From the NCBI GenBank assembly GCA_041591915.1, contig JBFHRB010000067.1, positions 1-13,651 on the forward strand: a DNA stretch of 13,651 bases, given 5' to 3'. Shown here in pieces: positions 6,851-13,506 of the stretch. The notes under the pieces were generated by a model. The model was not told the DNA's origin. It ran no database searches and worked only from the letters and a program-made list of their open reading frames with translations. The stretch's first letter is position 1. Each line of letters begins with the position of its first letter. This DNA comes from JBFHRB01 sp041591915 (GTDB lineage: Bacteria; Actinomycetota; Nitriliruptoria; Nitriliruptorales; Nitriliruptoraceae). The translations under genes were made by a program, and so were the position numbers.

Positions 6851-8167
6851 ATGGGTCGGTCCACCGCGCTGCTCACCGATCACTACGAGCTGACGATGGT
6901 CGACGCCGCGCTCGTCGACGGGACCGTCGAGCGGCCGTGCGTCTTCGAGCTCTTCGCACGCCGACTGCCGCCGGGCCGCCGCTACGGCGTGGTCGCCGGT
7001 ACCGAGCGGGCGATCGAGGCCATCCTCGACTTCCGGTTCACGGACGCGGAGCTCGCGTTCCTCGACGCCGAGGGCATCGTGTCCGAGCAGGCCCTGCGCC
7101 ACCTCGAGGCCTACCGGTTCTCGGGCGACGTCCACGCCTACGACGAGGGCGAGCTGTACTTCGCCGGCTCGCCCGTGATGACCGTCGTCGCACCGTTCGG
7201 CGAGGCGGTGGTGCTCGAGACCGTCCTCCTCTCGATCCTCAACCACGACTCCGCCGTGGCCTCGGCGGCCGCCCGCATGGTGCAGGCGGCCCAGGGCCGC
7301 GGGCTGCTCGAGTTCGGGACGCGTCGCACCCACGAGGACGCGGCCGTCGCAGCGGCACGGGCCGCCTACCTCACCGGCTTCGACGGCACGTCCAACCTGG
7401 AGGCCGGCCGGACCCTTGGCATCCCGACCCTGGGCACCGCCGCACACGCCTTCACCATGGCGCACGAGGACGAGGCCTCCGCCTTCGCGGCGCAGGTGGA
7501 GCGGCTCGGCGTGGGCACGACACTGCTCGTCGACACCTACGACACCCCGCGAGGCATCGAGCGCGCGGTCGCGGCAGCAGGCCCGCAGCTCGGCGGCATC
7601 CGCATCGACTCCGGCGACCTGGCAACCGAGGCAGTGGCTGCCCGCGCCCAGCTCGACGGCCTCGGCGCAACCGGCGCACGGATCACCGTGAGCAGCGACC
7701 TCGACGAGTTCTCGATCGAGGAGCTCGTCCGCAGCGGAGCCCCCATCGATGCCTTCGGGGTCGGCACCCGCCTGGTCACCGGCTCGGGCCACCCGACCGC
7801 CGAGTTCGTCTACAAGCTCGTCGCGCGCCGATCCGCCGACGGCGGCTGGGAGGGCGTGGCGAAGACCTCTGCGCAGAAGGCGACCCGGGCCGGGGCCACG
7901 CACGCCACACGCGAGCTCGACGCTGGCATGGCGACCGCCGAGGTGCTCACGCGGGTCGCGTCGCCCGAGGACCTGCTCCGACCGCCGCCGGCAGGCCACC
8001 GCGCCCTCCAGCGGCCGCACCTTCGGGGCGGCGATGAGGTCGCGCCCGCCCGATCACTCGACCAGATCCGCCGGCACCACCGCGACGCCATGGCCGAGTT
8101 GCCGACCGCGGCCCGGCAGCGCATGGTGGAGGGAGACCCCGCCATACCGACCCGACTGGAGGGCTGA
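6851..8167 (+). CDS. pncB: Nicotinate phosphoribosyltransferase
   Basis: PncB joins nicotinic acid to phosphoribosyl pyrophosphate to make nicotinate mononucleotide, usually driven by ATP hydrolysis. It is the entry step of the Preiss-Handler NAD salvage route. The 438-residue protein is full length. Marks in order: LLTDHYELTM (8-16), FELFARRLPPGRRYGVVAG (32-50), FGTRRTH (155-161), FDGTSN (177-182), GTAAHAF (195-201, His199 at the place of the phosphorylated histidine of the enzyme), RIDSGDL (251-257), SSDLDEF (281-287) and GVGTRLVTG (303-311). The ATG is preceded by GGAG nine bases upstream. The pncA start follows the stop after one base, so the two form an operon whose products act in sequence. 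Confidence 0.97.
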   Translation: MGRSTALLTDHYELTMVDAALVDGTVERPCVFELFARRLPPGRRYGVVAGTERAIEAILDFRFTDAELAFLDAEGIVSEQALRHLEAYRFSGDVHAYDEGELYFAGSPVMTVVAPFGEAVVLETVLLSILNHDSAVASAAARMVQAAQGRGLLEFGTRRTHEDAAVAAARAAYLTGFDGTSNLEAGRTLGIPTLGTAAHAFTMAHEDEASAFAAQVERLGVGTTLLVDTYDTPRGIERAVAAAGPQLGGIRIDSGDLATEAVAARAQLDGLGATGARITVSSDLDEFSIEELVRSGAPIDAFGVGTRLVTGSGHPTAEFVYKLVARRSADGGWEGVAKTSAQKATRAGATHATRELDAGMATAEVLTRVASPEDLLRPPPAGHRALQRPHLRGGDEVAPARSLDQIRRHHRDAMAELPTAARQRMVEGDPAIPTRLEG

Positions 8168-8168
8168 C

Positions 8169-8741
8169 ATGCCGCGCGCCTTGGTCATCGTCGATGTCCA
8201 GAACGACTTCTGCGAGGGGGGCTCGCTGGCCGTCGAGGGGGGTGCGGCCGTTGCCGCGGGGATCAGCGCCTACGTGCACGACGCCGACGGCCGCTACGAC
8301 ATGATCGTGGCCACACGCGACTACCACGTCGACCCGGGCGACCACTTCTCGGCCGAACCGGACTTCGTCGACTCGTGGCCGGCCCACTGCGTCGCCGGCA
8401 CGTCCGGGGCCTCGTTCCACCCCGCGCTCGACGTCGGCCCGATCCAGGCCGTGTTCTCCAAGGGCGAGCGCGCGGCCGCCTACTCGGGGTTCCAGGGGAC
8501 GGGGCCCGAAGGGCTGGCTCTGCAGGCCCACCTGCGGGCACACGACGTGACCGAGGTCGACGTCGTCGGCATCGCGACCGACCACTGTGTCCGGGCGACG
8601 GCCATCGACGCGGCGGAAGCGGGCTTCGAGACCCGGGTCCTGCGCGACCTGACGGTCGGGGTGGCGGACGAGACCACCGCCGCGGCGCTCGAGGAGATGG
8701 CCGGTGCCGGCGTCGAGGTCACGACGTCGAGCGACGCCTGA
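8169..8741 (+). CDS. pncA: Nicotinamidase
   Basis: PncA hydrolyses nicotinamide to nicotinic acid and ammonia, supplying the substrate of PncB just upstream. In mycobacteria the same enzyme activates pyrazinamide. The 190-residue protein matches the family in size and has all key residues: catalytic Asp9 (VDVQNDF), Lys98 (SKGE) and Cys140 (TDHCVRAT), plus the metal ligands Asp51, His53, His59 (RDYHVDPGDHFS) and His73 (WPAHC). These line up with the M. tuberculosis enzyme with a shift of one or two residues. The start ATG has GGAGGG five bases upstream and sits one base after the pncB stop. The stop is one base from the stop of the convergent gene. Confidence 0.96.
   Translation: MPRALVIVDVQNDFCEGGSLAVEGGAAVAAGISAYVHDADGRYDMIVATRDYHVDPGDHFSAEPDFVDSWPAHCVAGTSGASFHPALDVGPIQAVFSKGERAAAYSGFQGTGPEGLALQAHLRAHDVTEVDVVGIATDHCVRATAIDAAEAGFETRVLRDLTVGVADETTAAALEEMAGAGVEVTTSSDA
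8709..8738. terminator. Possible bidirectional terminator at the pncA end
   Basis: GGCGTCG (8709-8715) and CGACGCC (8732-8738) could form a 7-bp stem with a 16-base loop just before the pncA stop. The facing gene ends one base after pncA, so any terminator must lie inside coding sequence. There is no U-tract; the call rests on the stem and position only. Confidence 0.25.
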
Positions 8742-8742
8742 G

Positions 8743-9780
8743 TCAGCCCGACCATTCGCCGTCCGGGAGGATGGTCCCCGGCGGCCGGCCCTGCGTCGTG
8801 TTCCACGTGAACGTCGCGGCCCATCGCTGGCCTGACGGCGTCGTGACGCGCACCGCCCGACGCAGGAAGAGGTTCGGCACGTCCTCGATGCGGTCAGCGC
8901 GACGGTAGAGCTCGGCGGCCTCCGTCCGCCCCTTCGGACGCAGCAGGACGCCGCGCACGCGGCCGATGCCACCGACGTCCGCCGCCGGCCAGCCGTAGAA
9001 CGTCGCGGTCAGGGTTCCGCGTGTCTCGGCATCGGCGACGACGTCGACGAGGTCGGCGATCTGCGGCCACCGCTCCTCGCCCGGCTTGAGCGTGCCGTAC
9101 GTGAAGAGGTCGAGGTCGGCCAGGGTGGCGACGGGCCAGGCCCCTTCCACGGGCTCGCGCAGCTGGTCGGCCCCGAGCGGGACCGTGAGGTGGTCGTCGA
9201 GCGCCAACTGGGCGGCCTGCTGGTCGGCCTCGTGCCGGACGAGGGGGCGGCCGCCGACTCCGAGCACGCGCGTCTCCGGCCCCGGGCCGTAGGCGAGGGC
9301 ATCGGCCACGAGCCACCGGTCGGAGACCGCGACCGGGCCGACGTGCCCCAGGACGTAGCGCGACCCCCGCCCTTCGGAGGCATCCAGGATCGGGGTGTCC
9401 TCGACGTGCAGTCCGAGGAGCCAGACACGCTCGACGCGATTGGGGTTCCGCCCGAGCGTGAGCGGGACCGCGCCCGTGGAGATCGACCGACGCGCCTCCC
9501 ACACCAGCTCGTGGTCGACCATCTTGGCCGGGAGGAGGATCGCACCGCGCGTGTCGAGGACCTTGTCGACCAGGCGGTCCGGGCTCGCGTTCGCGCCGTA
9601 GGCCACCGACCAGTGGATCGGGCCGTCCGTCAGCACCGGCGCGCCGGCCGCGACGTCGTCGGCCGTGAACGGGTCATCGGCGTCACCGGTCAGCTCGAGC
9701 CGCCACTCGCGGCCGCCGTAGACCAGCATCGGACCCACCGGGCGCCGGCCGGGGTACGTCGAGGGGTCGAAGCGGGTCAC
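8743..9780 (-). CDS. Tandem gamma-glutamylcyclotransferase-like (GGCT/AIG2-fold) protein
   Basis: The 345-residue protein appears to hold two GGCT-like units. The N-unit (about 55-170) has the phosphate-loop-like VAYGANASPDRL (59-70) and ILDASEGRGSRY (131-142), where Glu136 sits at the usual catalytic glutamate. The C-unit (about 223-330) has LFTYGTLKPGE (225-235), RGVLLRP (276-282) and RRADRIEDV (293-301), with Glu299 in the equivalent place. GGCT-fold enzymes release 5-oxoproline from gamma-glutamyl compounds, but many members have other or unknown activities, so no substrate is claimed. The start is GTG at 9780-9778, supported by GGGGGA a few bases upstream and by high G/C at third positions from the first codon. 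The gene lies 42 bp downstream of ligA on the same strand and may be co-transcribed with it. Confidence 0.8.
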   Translation of the reverse strand: MTRFDPSTYPGRRPVGPMLVYGGREWRLELTGDADDPFTADDVAAGAPVLTDGPIHWSVAYGANASPDRLVDKVLDTRGAILLPAKMVDHELVWEARRSISTGAVPLTLGRNPNRVERVWLLGLHVEDTPILDASEGRGSRYVLGHVGPVAVSDRWLVADALAYGPGPETRVLGVGGRPLVRHEADQQAAQLALDDHLTVPLGADQLREPVEGAWPVATLADLDLFTYGTLKPGEERWPQIADLVDVVADAETRGTLTATFYGWPAADVGGIGRVRGVLLRPKGRTEAAELYRRADRIEDVPNLFLRRAVRVTTPSGQRWAATFTWNTTQGRPPGTILPDGEWSG

Positions 9781-9822
9781 GATGTCCCCCGTCGGTCGAC
9801 GGGTCGGCGAGGTGAGGCCCGA

Positions 9823-11841
9823 TCAGGCAGGGAGCTCCCCCGTCTCGAGCAGCCGGACGAAGGCCGCCTCGTCGAGCGTCGGGACGCCGAGGTCCTGGGC
9901 CTTGGTGAGCTTGGACCCGGCGTTCTCGCCCACGACGACGGCCGTCGTCCTCTTCGACACCGAGCCGACGACCTTGGCGCCCCGGCCCTCGAGCGCCGCC
10001 TTGGCCTCGTCGCGGTTGAACCCCTCGAGCGTCCCCGTGACGACGAAGGTCATCCCGGCGAGCGCGTCGCCCGCCTCGGTCTGCTCGGCCTCCGTGTTGA
10101 CGCCGAGCTCGGTGAGCGCGTCGAGGAGCTCCGCGTTGCGGTCGTTCTCGAGCCAGGAGGCGAGGCTGTCCGCGATGATGGGGCCGATGCCCTCGGCCTC
10201 GACCAGGTCGTCGCGAGACGCGGCCCGGATCGCGGCGAGCGACCCGAAGGCGCGGGCGATGACCTTCGCCACCGTCGGGCCGACGTGACGGATGTTCAGG
10301 GCCACGAGCAGGCGGTCGAGGGGTTGCCGCTTGGCCGCCTCGATGCCGGCGAGGAGGCCCGTGATCTTCTTGTCCGCGAAGCCCGGCAGCTCCGCGAGGT
10401 CGTCGGCCGTGAGCCGGAACACGTCTGCGAGGTCGCTCACCTTCTCGTACTCGAGCAGCGCGTTGGCGGTCTCGTAGCCGAGGCCCTCGATGTCCAGCGC
10501 GCCCCGGCCCGCCATGTGCGTCAGCGATTCGAGGAGGCGGTTGGGGCAGTCGACGTTCTCGCAGAAGTTGTTCGCCTCGCCCTCCGGACGGACGAGCTCC
10601 GTGCCGCAGAACGGGCAGTCCGGGGGCAGGTGCCAGACCTCGGCGCCGGCCGGTCGCTTCGAGAGCACCGGCCCCAACACCTCGGGGATGACGTCGCCGG
10701 CACGGCGCACGATCACGGTGTCGCCGACACGCACGTCCTTGAGGTGGACCTGCGTCTCGTTGCTGAGCGTCGCGTTGGTCACGGTGACGCCGCCGACGAC
10801 GACCGGCTCGAGGACCGCGTACGGCGTGACCTTGCCGGTACGCCCGACGTTGATGCGGATGTCGCGCAGGATCGTCTCGCGCTCGACGGGCGGCATCTTG
10901 TAGGCGATCGCCCAGCGTGGGGCTCGTGCCGTGTTCCCGAGCTCGGTCCGCTGCGCGAGCGCGTCGACCTTGATGACGACCCCGTCGATCTCGTAGGCCG
11001 TGTCGTAACGATGCTCGGTCCAGTGCTCGATGTAGGCCCAGACCTCGTCGATCGAGCCGACGAAACGGGTCTCCTCGGCGACGGGAAGCCCGGCCCCGGC
11101 CGCCCACTCGAGCGCCGCGTGGTGGCTCGGGAAGGCCACGCCCTCCATCGAACCGAACCCGTGGCACAGCATCGAGAGCGGACGCTCCGCCGTGACCGCC
11201 GGGTCCTTCTGCCGCAGGGTCCCCGACGTCGCGTTGCGCGGGTTCATGAACGCCGCTTCGCCGCGCTCCACCCGCTGTTCGTTCATCCTCTCGAAGTCCG
11301 TGACCGGGTAGAAGACCTCGCCCCGCACCTCGATCAGGCCGGGGACGACGTCGCCCGCCAGTCGGTAGGGAACGGCGCCGATCGTCAGCACGTTCGGGGT
11401 CACGTCCTCGCCCGTCGTGCCGTCGCCGCGGGTCGCGGCGACCTCGAGGACGCCCTGCCGGTAGACGAGCGACATCGCCACGCCGTCGATCTTCAGCTCG
11501 CACACGTAGCGGACGTCGTCGCTGCCGAGTCCCCGCGCCACGCGGTCGGCCCACGCGTCGAGCTCCTCGCGGCTGAACGCGTTGTCGAGCGAGAGCATGG
11601 GCTCGAGGTGGCGGAACTCCGGGAAGGCGGTGTCACGCGGTGCCCCGACCTGCTGGCTGGGCGAGGCCGGCGTCACGAGGTCGGGGTGCTCCTCCTCCAG
11701 TGCGAGGAGCTCGTGGTAGAGCGCGTCGAACTCCGCGTCCGGCATGGTCGGATCGCTGAGCACGTAGTAGCGGTAGCGCGCATCGATGATCGCGCGCGAC
11801 AGCTCGGCGTGGCGCTCCTTGGCCTCGGCAGGCGCGGGCAA
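9823..11841 (-). CDS. ligA: NAD-dependent DNA ligase
   Basis: LigA seals nicks in replication and repair, using NAD as adenylate donor and releasing NMN. The 672-residue protein is full length and complete in domains. There is an Ia region (about 1-75, RYRYYVLSDPTMPDAEFD), then an adenylation domain with Lys117 in CELKIDG. Next come the OB fold (about 318-400, GRTGKVTPYAVLEPV), the zinc finger Cys409, Cys412, Cys427, Cys432, helix-hairpin-helix repeats (about 440-585) and a C-terminal BRCT domain (about 590-672, AGMTFVVTGTLEGFNRDEA). The start is TTG at 11841-11839, with GAGGG six bases upstream. The gene is essential in most bacteria. It lies next to NAD salvage genes; the next gene downstream is the tandem-GGCT protein. 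Confidence 0.98.
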   Translation of the reverse strand: MPAPAEAKERHAELSRAIIDARYRYYVLSDPTMPDAEFDALYHELLALEEEHPDLVTPASPSQQVGAPRDTAFPEFRHLEPMLSLDNAFSREELDAWADRVARGLGSDDVRYVCELKIDGVAMSLVYRQGVLEVAATRGDGTTGEDVTPNVLTIGAVPYRLAGDVVPGLIEVRGEVFYPVTDFERMNEQRVERGEAAFMNPRNATSGTLRQKDPAVTAERPLSMLCHGFGSMEGVAFPSHHAALEWAAGAGLPVAEETRFVGSIDEVWAYIEHWTEHRYDTAYEIDGVVIKVDALAQRTELGNTARAPRWAIAYKMPPVERETILRDIRINVGRTGKVTPYAVLEPVVVGGVTVTNATLSNETQVHLKDVRVGDTVIVRRAGDVIPEVLGPVLSKRPAGAEVWHLPPDCPFCGTELVRPEGEANNFCENVDCPNRLLESLTHMAGRGALDIEGLGYETANALLEYEKVSDLADVFRLTADDLAELPGFADKKITGLLAGIEAAKRQPLDRLLVALNIRHVGPTVAKVIARAFGSLAAIRAASRDDLVEAEGIGPIIADSLASWLENDRNAELLDALTELGVNTEAEQTEAGDALAGMTFVVTGTLEGFNRDEAKAALEGRGAKVVGSVSKRTTAVVVGENAGSKLTKAQDLGVPTLDEAAFVRLLETGELPA

Positions 11842-11884
11842 CGTGGTCCCTCGTCGGTCGTGCGCGGGGTCGGGGTCGTGCCGG

Positions 11885-11890
11885 AGCCTA
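11885..11890 (-). promoter_or_regulatory. Candidate ligA -10 box
   Basis: The minus strand reads TAGGCT, identical to the glgC -10 candidate. It would start RNA near 11878 and give a leader of about 37 bases. No good -35 is visible. The octamer GTCGGGGT occurs on both sides (11869-11876 and 11892-11899), with centres 23 bp apart, which could be a regulator pair. Confidence 0.35.
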
Positions 11891-11948
11891 GGTCGGGGTG
11901 CGGCTGCCTCCGCGTTGCGGGCGGTCGTGCGCTGTCCGCCTCGGGCGG

Positions 11949-12005
11949 TGGTTGCCCTGCGGCGAGCCGAGAAGCCTCAAGACCAGCCTCGCCTGCGGGC
12001 AACCA
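11949..12005. repeat. Large imperfect inverted repeat (18-base arms) between ligA and HNH gene
   Basis: Arms 11949-11966 and 11988-12005 pair as 9 bp, then a TGC/TGC internal mismatch, then 6 bp, around a 21-base loop (11967-11987). Pairing extends outward by one wobble and one more G-C pair. The outer helix is TGGTTGCCC against GGGCAACCA and the inner is GGCGAG against CTCGCC. It lies upstream of both divergent genes, outside either predicted leader. No ORF uses it. It could be an extragenic palindrome, a regulator site or the edge of a past insertion. The structure is seen directly, the role is unknown. Confidence 0.7.
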
Positions 12006-12030
12006 TCCGCCCTTCGCTGGGGTGTGGAGG

Positions 12031-12075
12031 GCCGGGTTCCCGGCTCGGGTTGGTGTCACACCCTGGTCGTAGGTT
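12031..12075 (+). promoter_or_regulatory. Probable leaderless promoter of the HNH gene with stacked palindromes
   Basis: TAGGTT (12070-12075) ends seven bases before the ATG, the spacing of a leaderless actinobacterial promoter. Just upstream lie GCCGGG-TT-CCCGGC (12031-12044) and GGTGT-C-ACACC (12052-12062), both perfect. The second fills the spacer between -35 and -10, where an operator would block polymerase. No strong -35 is seen. Confidence 0.45.
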
Positions 12076-12082
12076 GCGGGGT

Positions 12083-13435
12083 ATGACGTTGACCTCGCGA
12101 CTCCGCCTTGGTGATCGGCCGCTGCTGCTGCGGCGGGACGTCTTGGCGTGTGAGGCGCGGGCGACGTACGGGGCTGCGGTCGAGATGCCCGATCGGGAGT
12201 CGTACGCCGGGCAGCCGGTTCCACAGCTCGCGGAGATCGTCGACCTGTTGTCGACCTCTGATCAGCTCCTCGCGCGGGTCGTGTCGCTGCTCGTCGACCT
12301 GCAAGCGCGGGGTGGGGTCGAGGCCGTGACCAGACTTCCCGTTGAGATCTGGTTGCTGCGCAACTGCGCGACCGTGCCGGCCGACCGACGGATGCTCGTG
12401 ACCGCGGCGGACGTGTTGGGGCGGATGCCGCTGACGCTCGGGGCGTTCCGGGCCGGGCGGTTGTCGTGGGGGCAGGTCCGCTCGATCGTGCTCGACTGCC
12501 GCCGGCTCCGCGCCGACCAGGCTGCTGAGGTAGACCGTGCGATCGCGGACCGGCTGGACGTGTTCGCGAACGCGGAGCCCGAAGCCATCCTCTACCGCGT
12601 GACGGAGCTGGTCGGCGAGATCCGCCACCGAGACCTCGAGAGCTCCGAGGAGCGTGCGCGTGAGGGGTCGTTCCTCGCGCTGCAGCCACGGCTCGACGGC
12701 ACGGGCGGGCAGCTCTACGGCGAGTTCGACGCCGTCGGGTTCGCCACGATCGCGGAGGCGCTGACGCCAGACCCTGACGGCCTCGAGCCGACGATCGATG
12801 ACGAGTCCCGTGGGCGCAACAGTGAACGGCTCGGCCGCAAGCGGGCTGACCGGCTCGTCCAGCTCTGCGATGCCTGGCTCGCCGGCAACACCGACGCTCG
12901 CGACACCGAACCGCCCAAGCCCAAGGCCAAGCCCAAGGTGCTGCTCACCTGCGACCTCGACACGCTGCTCGATCTCGCGCACCGACCCGCACACCTCTTG
13001 ACCACCCTCACCGGCGGGCGCCTGAGAGTCACAGGCAAGGCGGCGCGGCGGCTCATGGACGAGAACGGCGCGGCGCTGCGGCTGGTCGTGCTCGACGACC
13101 ACGGCGACGTCCTCGGCGTCGGACGCCAGACCCGCATCCCACCGGGCTGGCTCCGCGACGCCTCCCAGGTTCTGCACTCGACCTGCGTCCAGCCCGGATG
13201 CCGACGGCCCGCACGTACCGCCGATCTCGATCACGGCCACGAGTGGCGACACGGCGGACGAACCGACCTCCCCAACATGGCCCCGACGTGTCGCCGGCAC
13301 CACACCAGCAAGACCGACGGCAGGTGGACGCATCAGTCCAACGGCGATGGGACTCGCACCTGGCGACACACCGCCACCGACACCACGGTCACCGTCGCCC
13401 CAGACACCCTGCGCTTCCGACGAAGACCCCGCTGA
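12083..13435 (+). CDS. DUF222 / HNH endonuclease domain protein (13E12 repeat family)
   Basis: This 450-residue protein has the two-part layout of the actinobacterial 13E12 family. A helical DUF222 region spans about 40-300 (PVPQLAEIVDLLSTSDQLLARVV; MPLTLGAFRAGRLSWGQVRSIV). A C-terminal HNH nuclease motif spans about 366-415: Cys368, Cys373, then DLDHGHEW (His384), Asn398, Cys403 and His406/His407, so the metal and catalytic pattern is intact. A Pro/Lys linker (PKPKAKPK, about 279-286) is encoded by four near-identical 6-bp units. Members are multi-copy in many actinobacterial genomes, and REP13E12 copies in M. tuberculosis are prophage attachment sites. Their cellular role is not settled. 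The ATG at 12083 is chosen for the -10 box seven bases upstream. An in-frame extension to 11786 would run into ligA and is rejected. The gene is convergent with mnmA. Confidence 0.9.
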   Translation: MTLTSRLRLGDRPLLLRRDVLACEARATYGAAVEMPDRESYAGQPVPQLAEIVDLLSTSDQLLARVVSLLVDLQARGGVEAVTRLPVEIWLLRNCATVPADRRMLVTAADVLGRMPLTLGAFRAGRLSWGQVRSIVLDCRRLRADQAAEVDRAIADRLDVFANAEPEAILYRVTELVGEIRHRDLESSEERAREGSFLALQPRLDGTGGQLYGEFDAVGFATIAEALTPDPDGLEPTIDDESRGRNSERLGRKRADRLVQLCDAWLAGNTDARDTEPPKPKAKPKVLLTCDLDTLLDLAHRPAHLLTTLTGGRLRVTGKAARRLMDENGAALRLVVLDDHGDVLGVGRQTRIPPGWLRDASQVLHSTCVQPGCRRPARTADLDHGHEWRHGGRTDLPNMAPTCRRHHTSKTDGRWTHQSNGDGTRTWRHTATDTTVTVAPDTLRFRRRPR

Positions 13436-13506
13436 CCCGACCAGCCGCCACCCAACCGGTGCGCGGCCCACCGTCCTGTCCGGTCACCTTGATCTCGACG
13501 CCAAGG
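13436..13506. terminator. Short convergent intergenic region with weak hairpins
   Basis: The 71 bases between the HNH gene and mnmA contain CGGTG/CACCG (13457-13461 and 13469-13473, seven-base loop). There is also ACCTTG/CAAGGT (13486-13491 and 13502-13507, ten-base loop), the latter touching the mnmA stop. Either could help end transcription from both sides. The stems are short and there is no U-tract. Confidence 0.3.

Noticed and set aside
6566..8020. A 484-codon minus-strand frame opposite pncB, plus similar long frames opposite glgC (4074-5153), the GT4 gene (5111-6292) and the HNH gene (12056-13471).
   Set aside because: All are antisense shadows. The opposite strand in each case has family motifs, ribosome sites and correct length.
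9190..12072. A 960-codon open frame on the plus strand opposite ligA and the GGCT gene.
   Set aside because: It is a mirror of strongly coding genes in GC-rich DNA: Arg/Asp/Val/Leu-rich with no recognisable domain, while the minus strand encodes complete LigA with all motifs.
11786..12082. N-terminal extension of the HNH protein by 99 codons into ligA.
   Set aside because: It overlaps the ligA start and intergenic palindromes, and its residues are low-complexity Arg/Ala/Gly without similarity to DUF222 proteins.
12083..13435. Reading the HNH gene as a restriction or phage-defence nuclease.
   Set aside because: There is no methyltransferase, helicase or other defence partner beside it, and the DUF222 layout marks the 13E12 family, whose role is unsettled.
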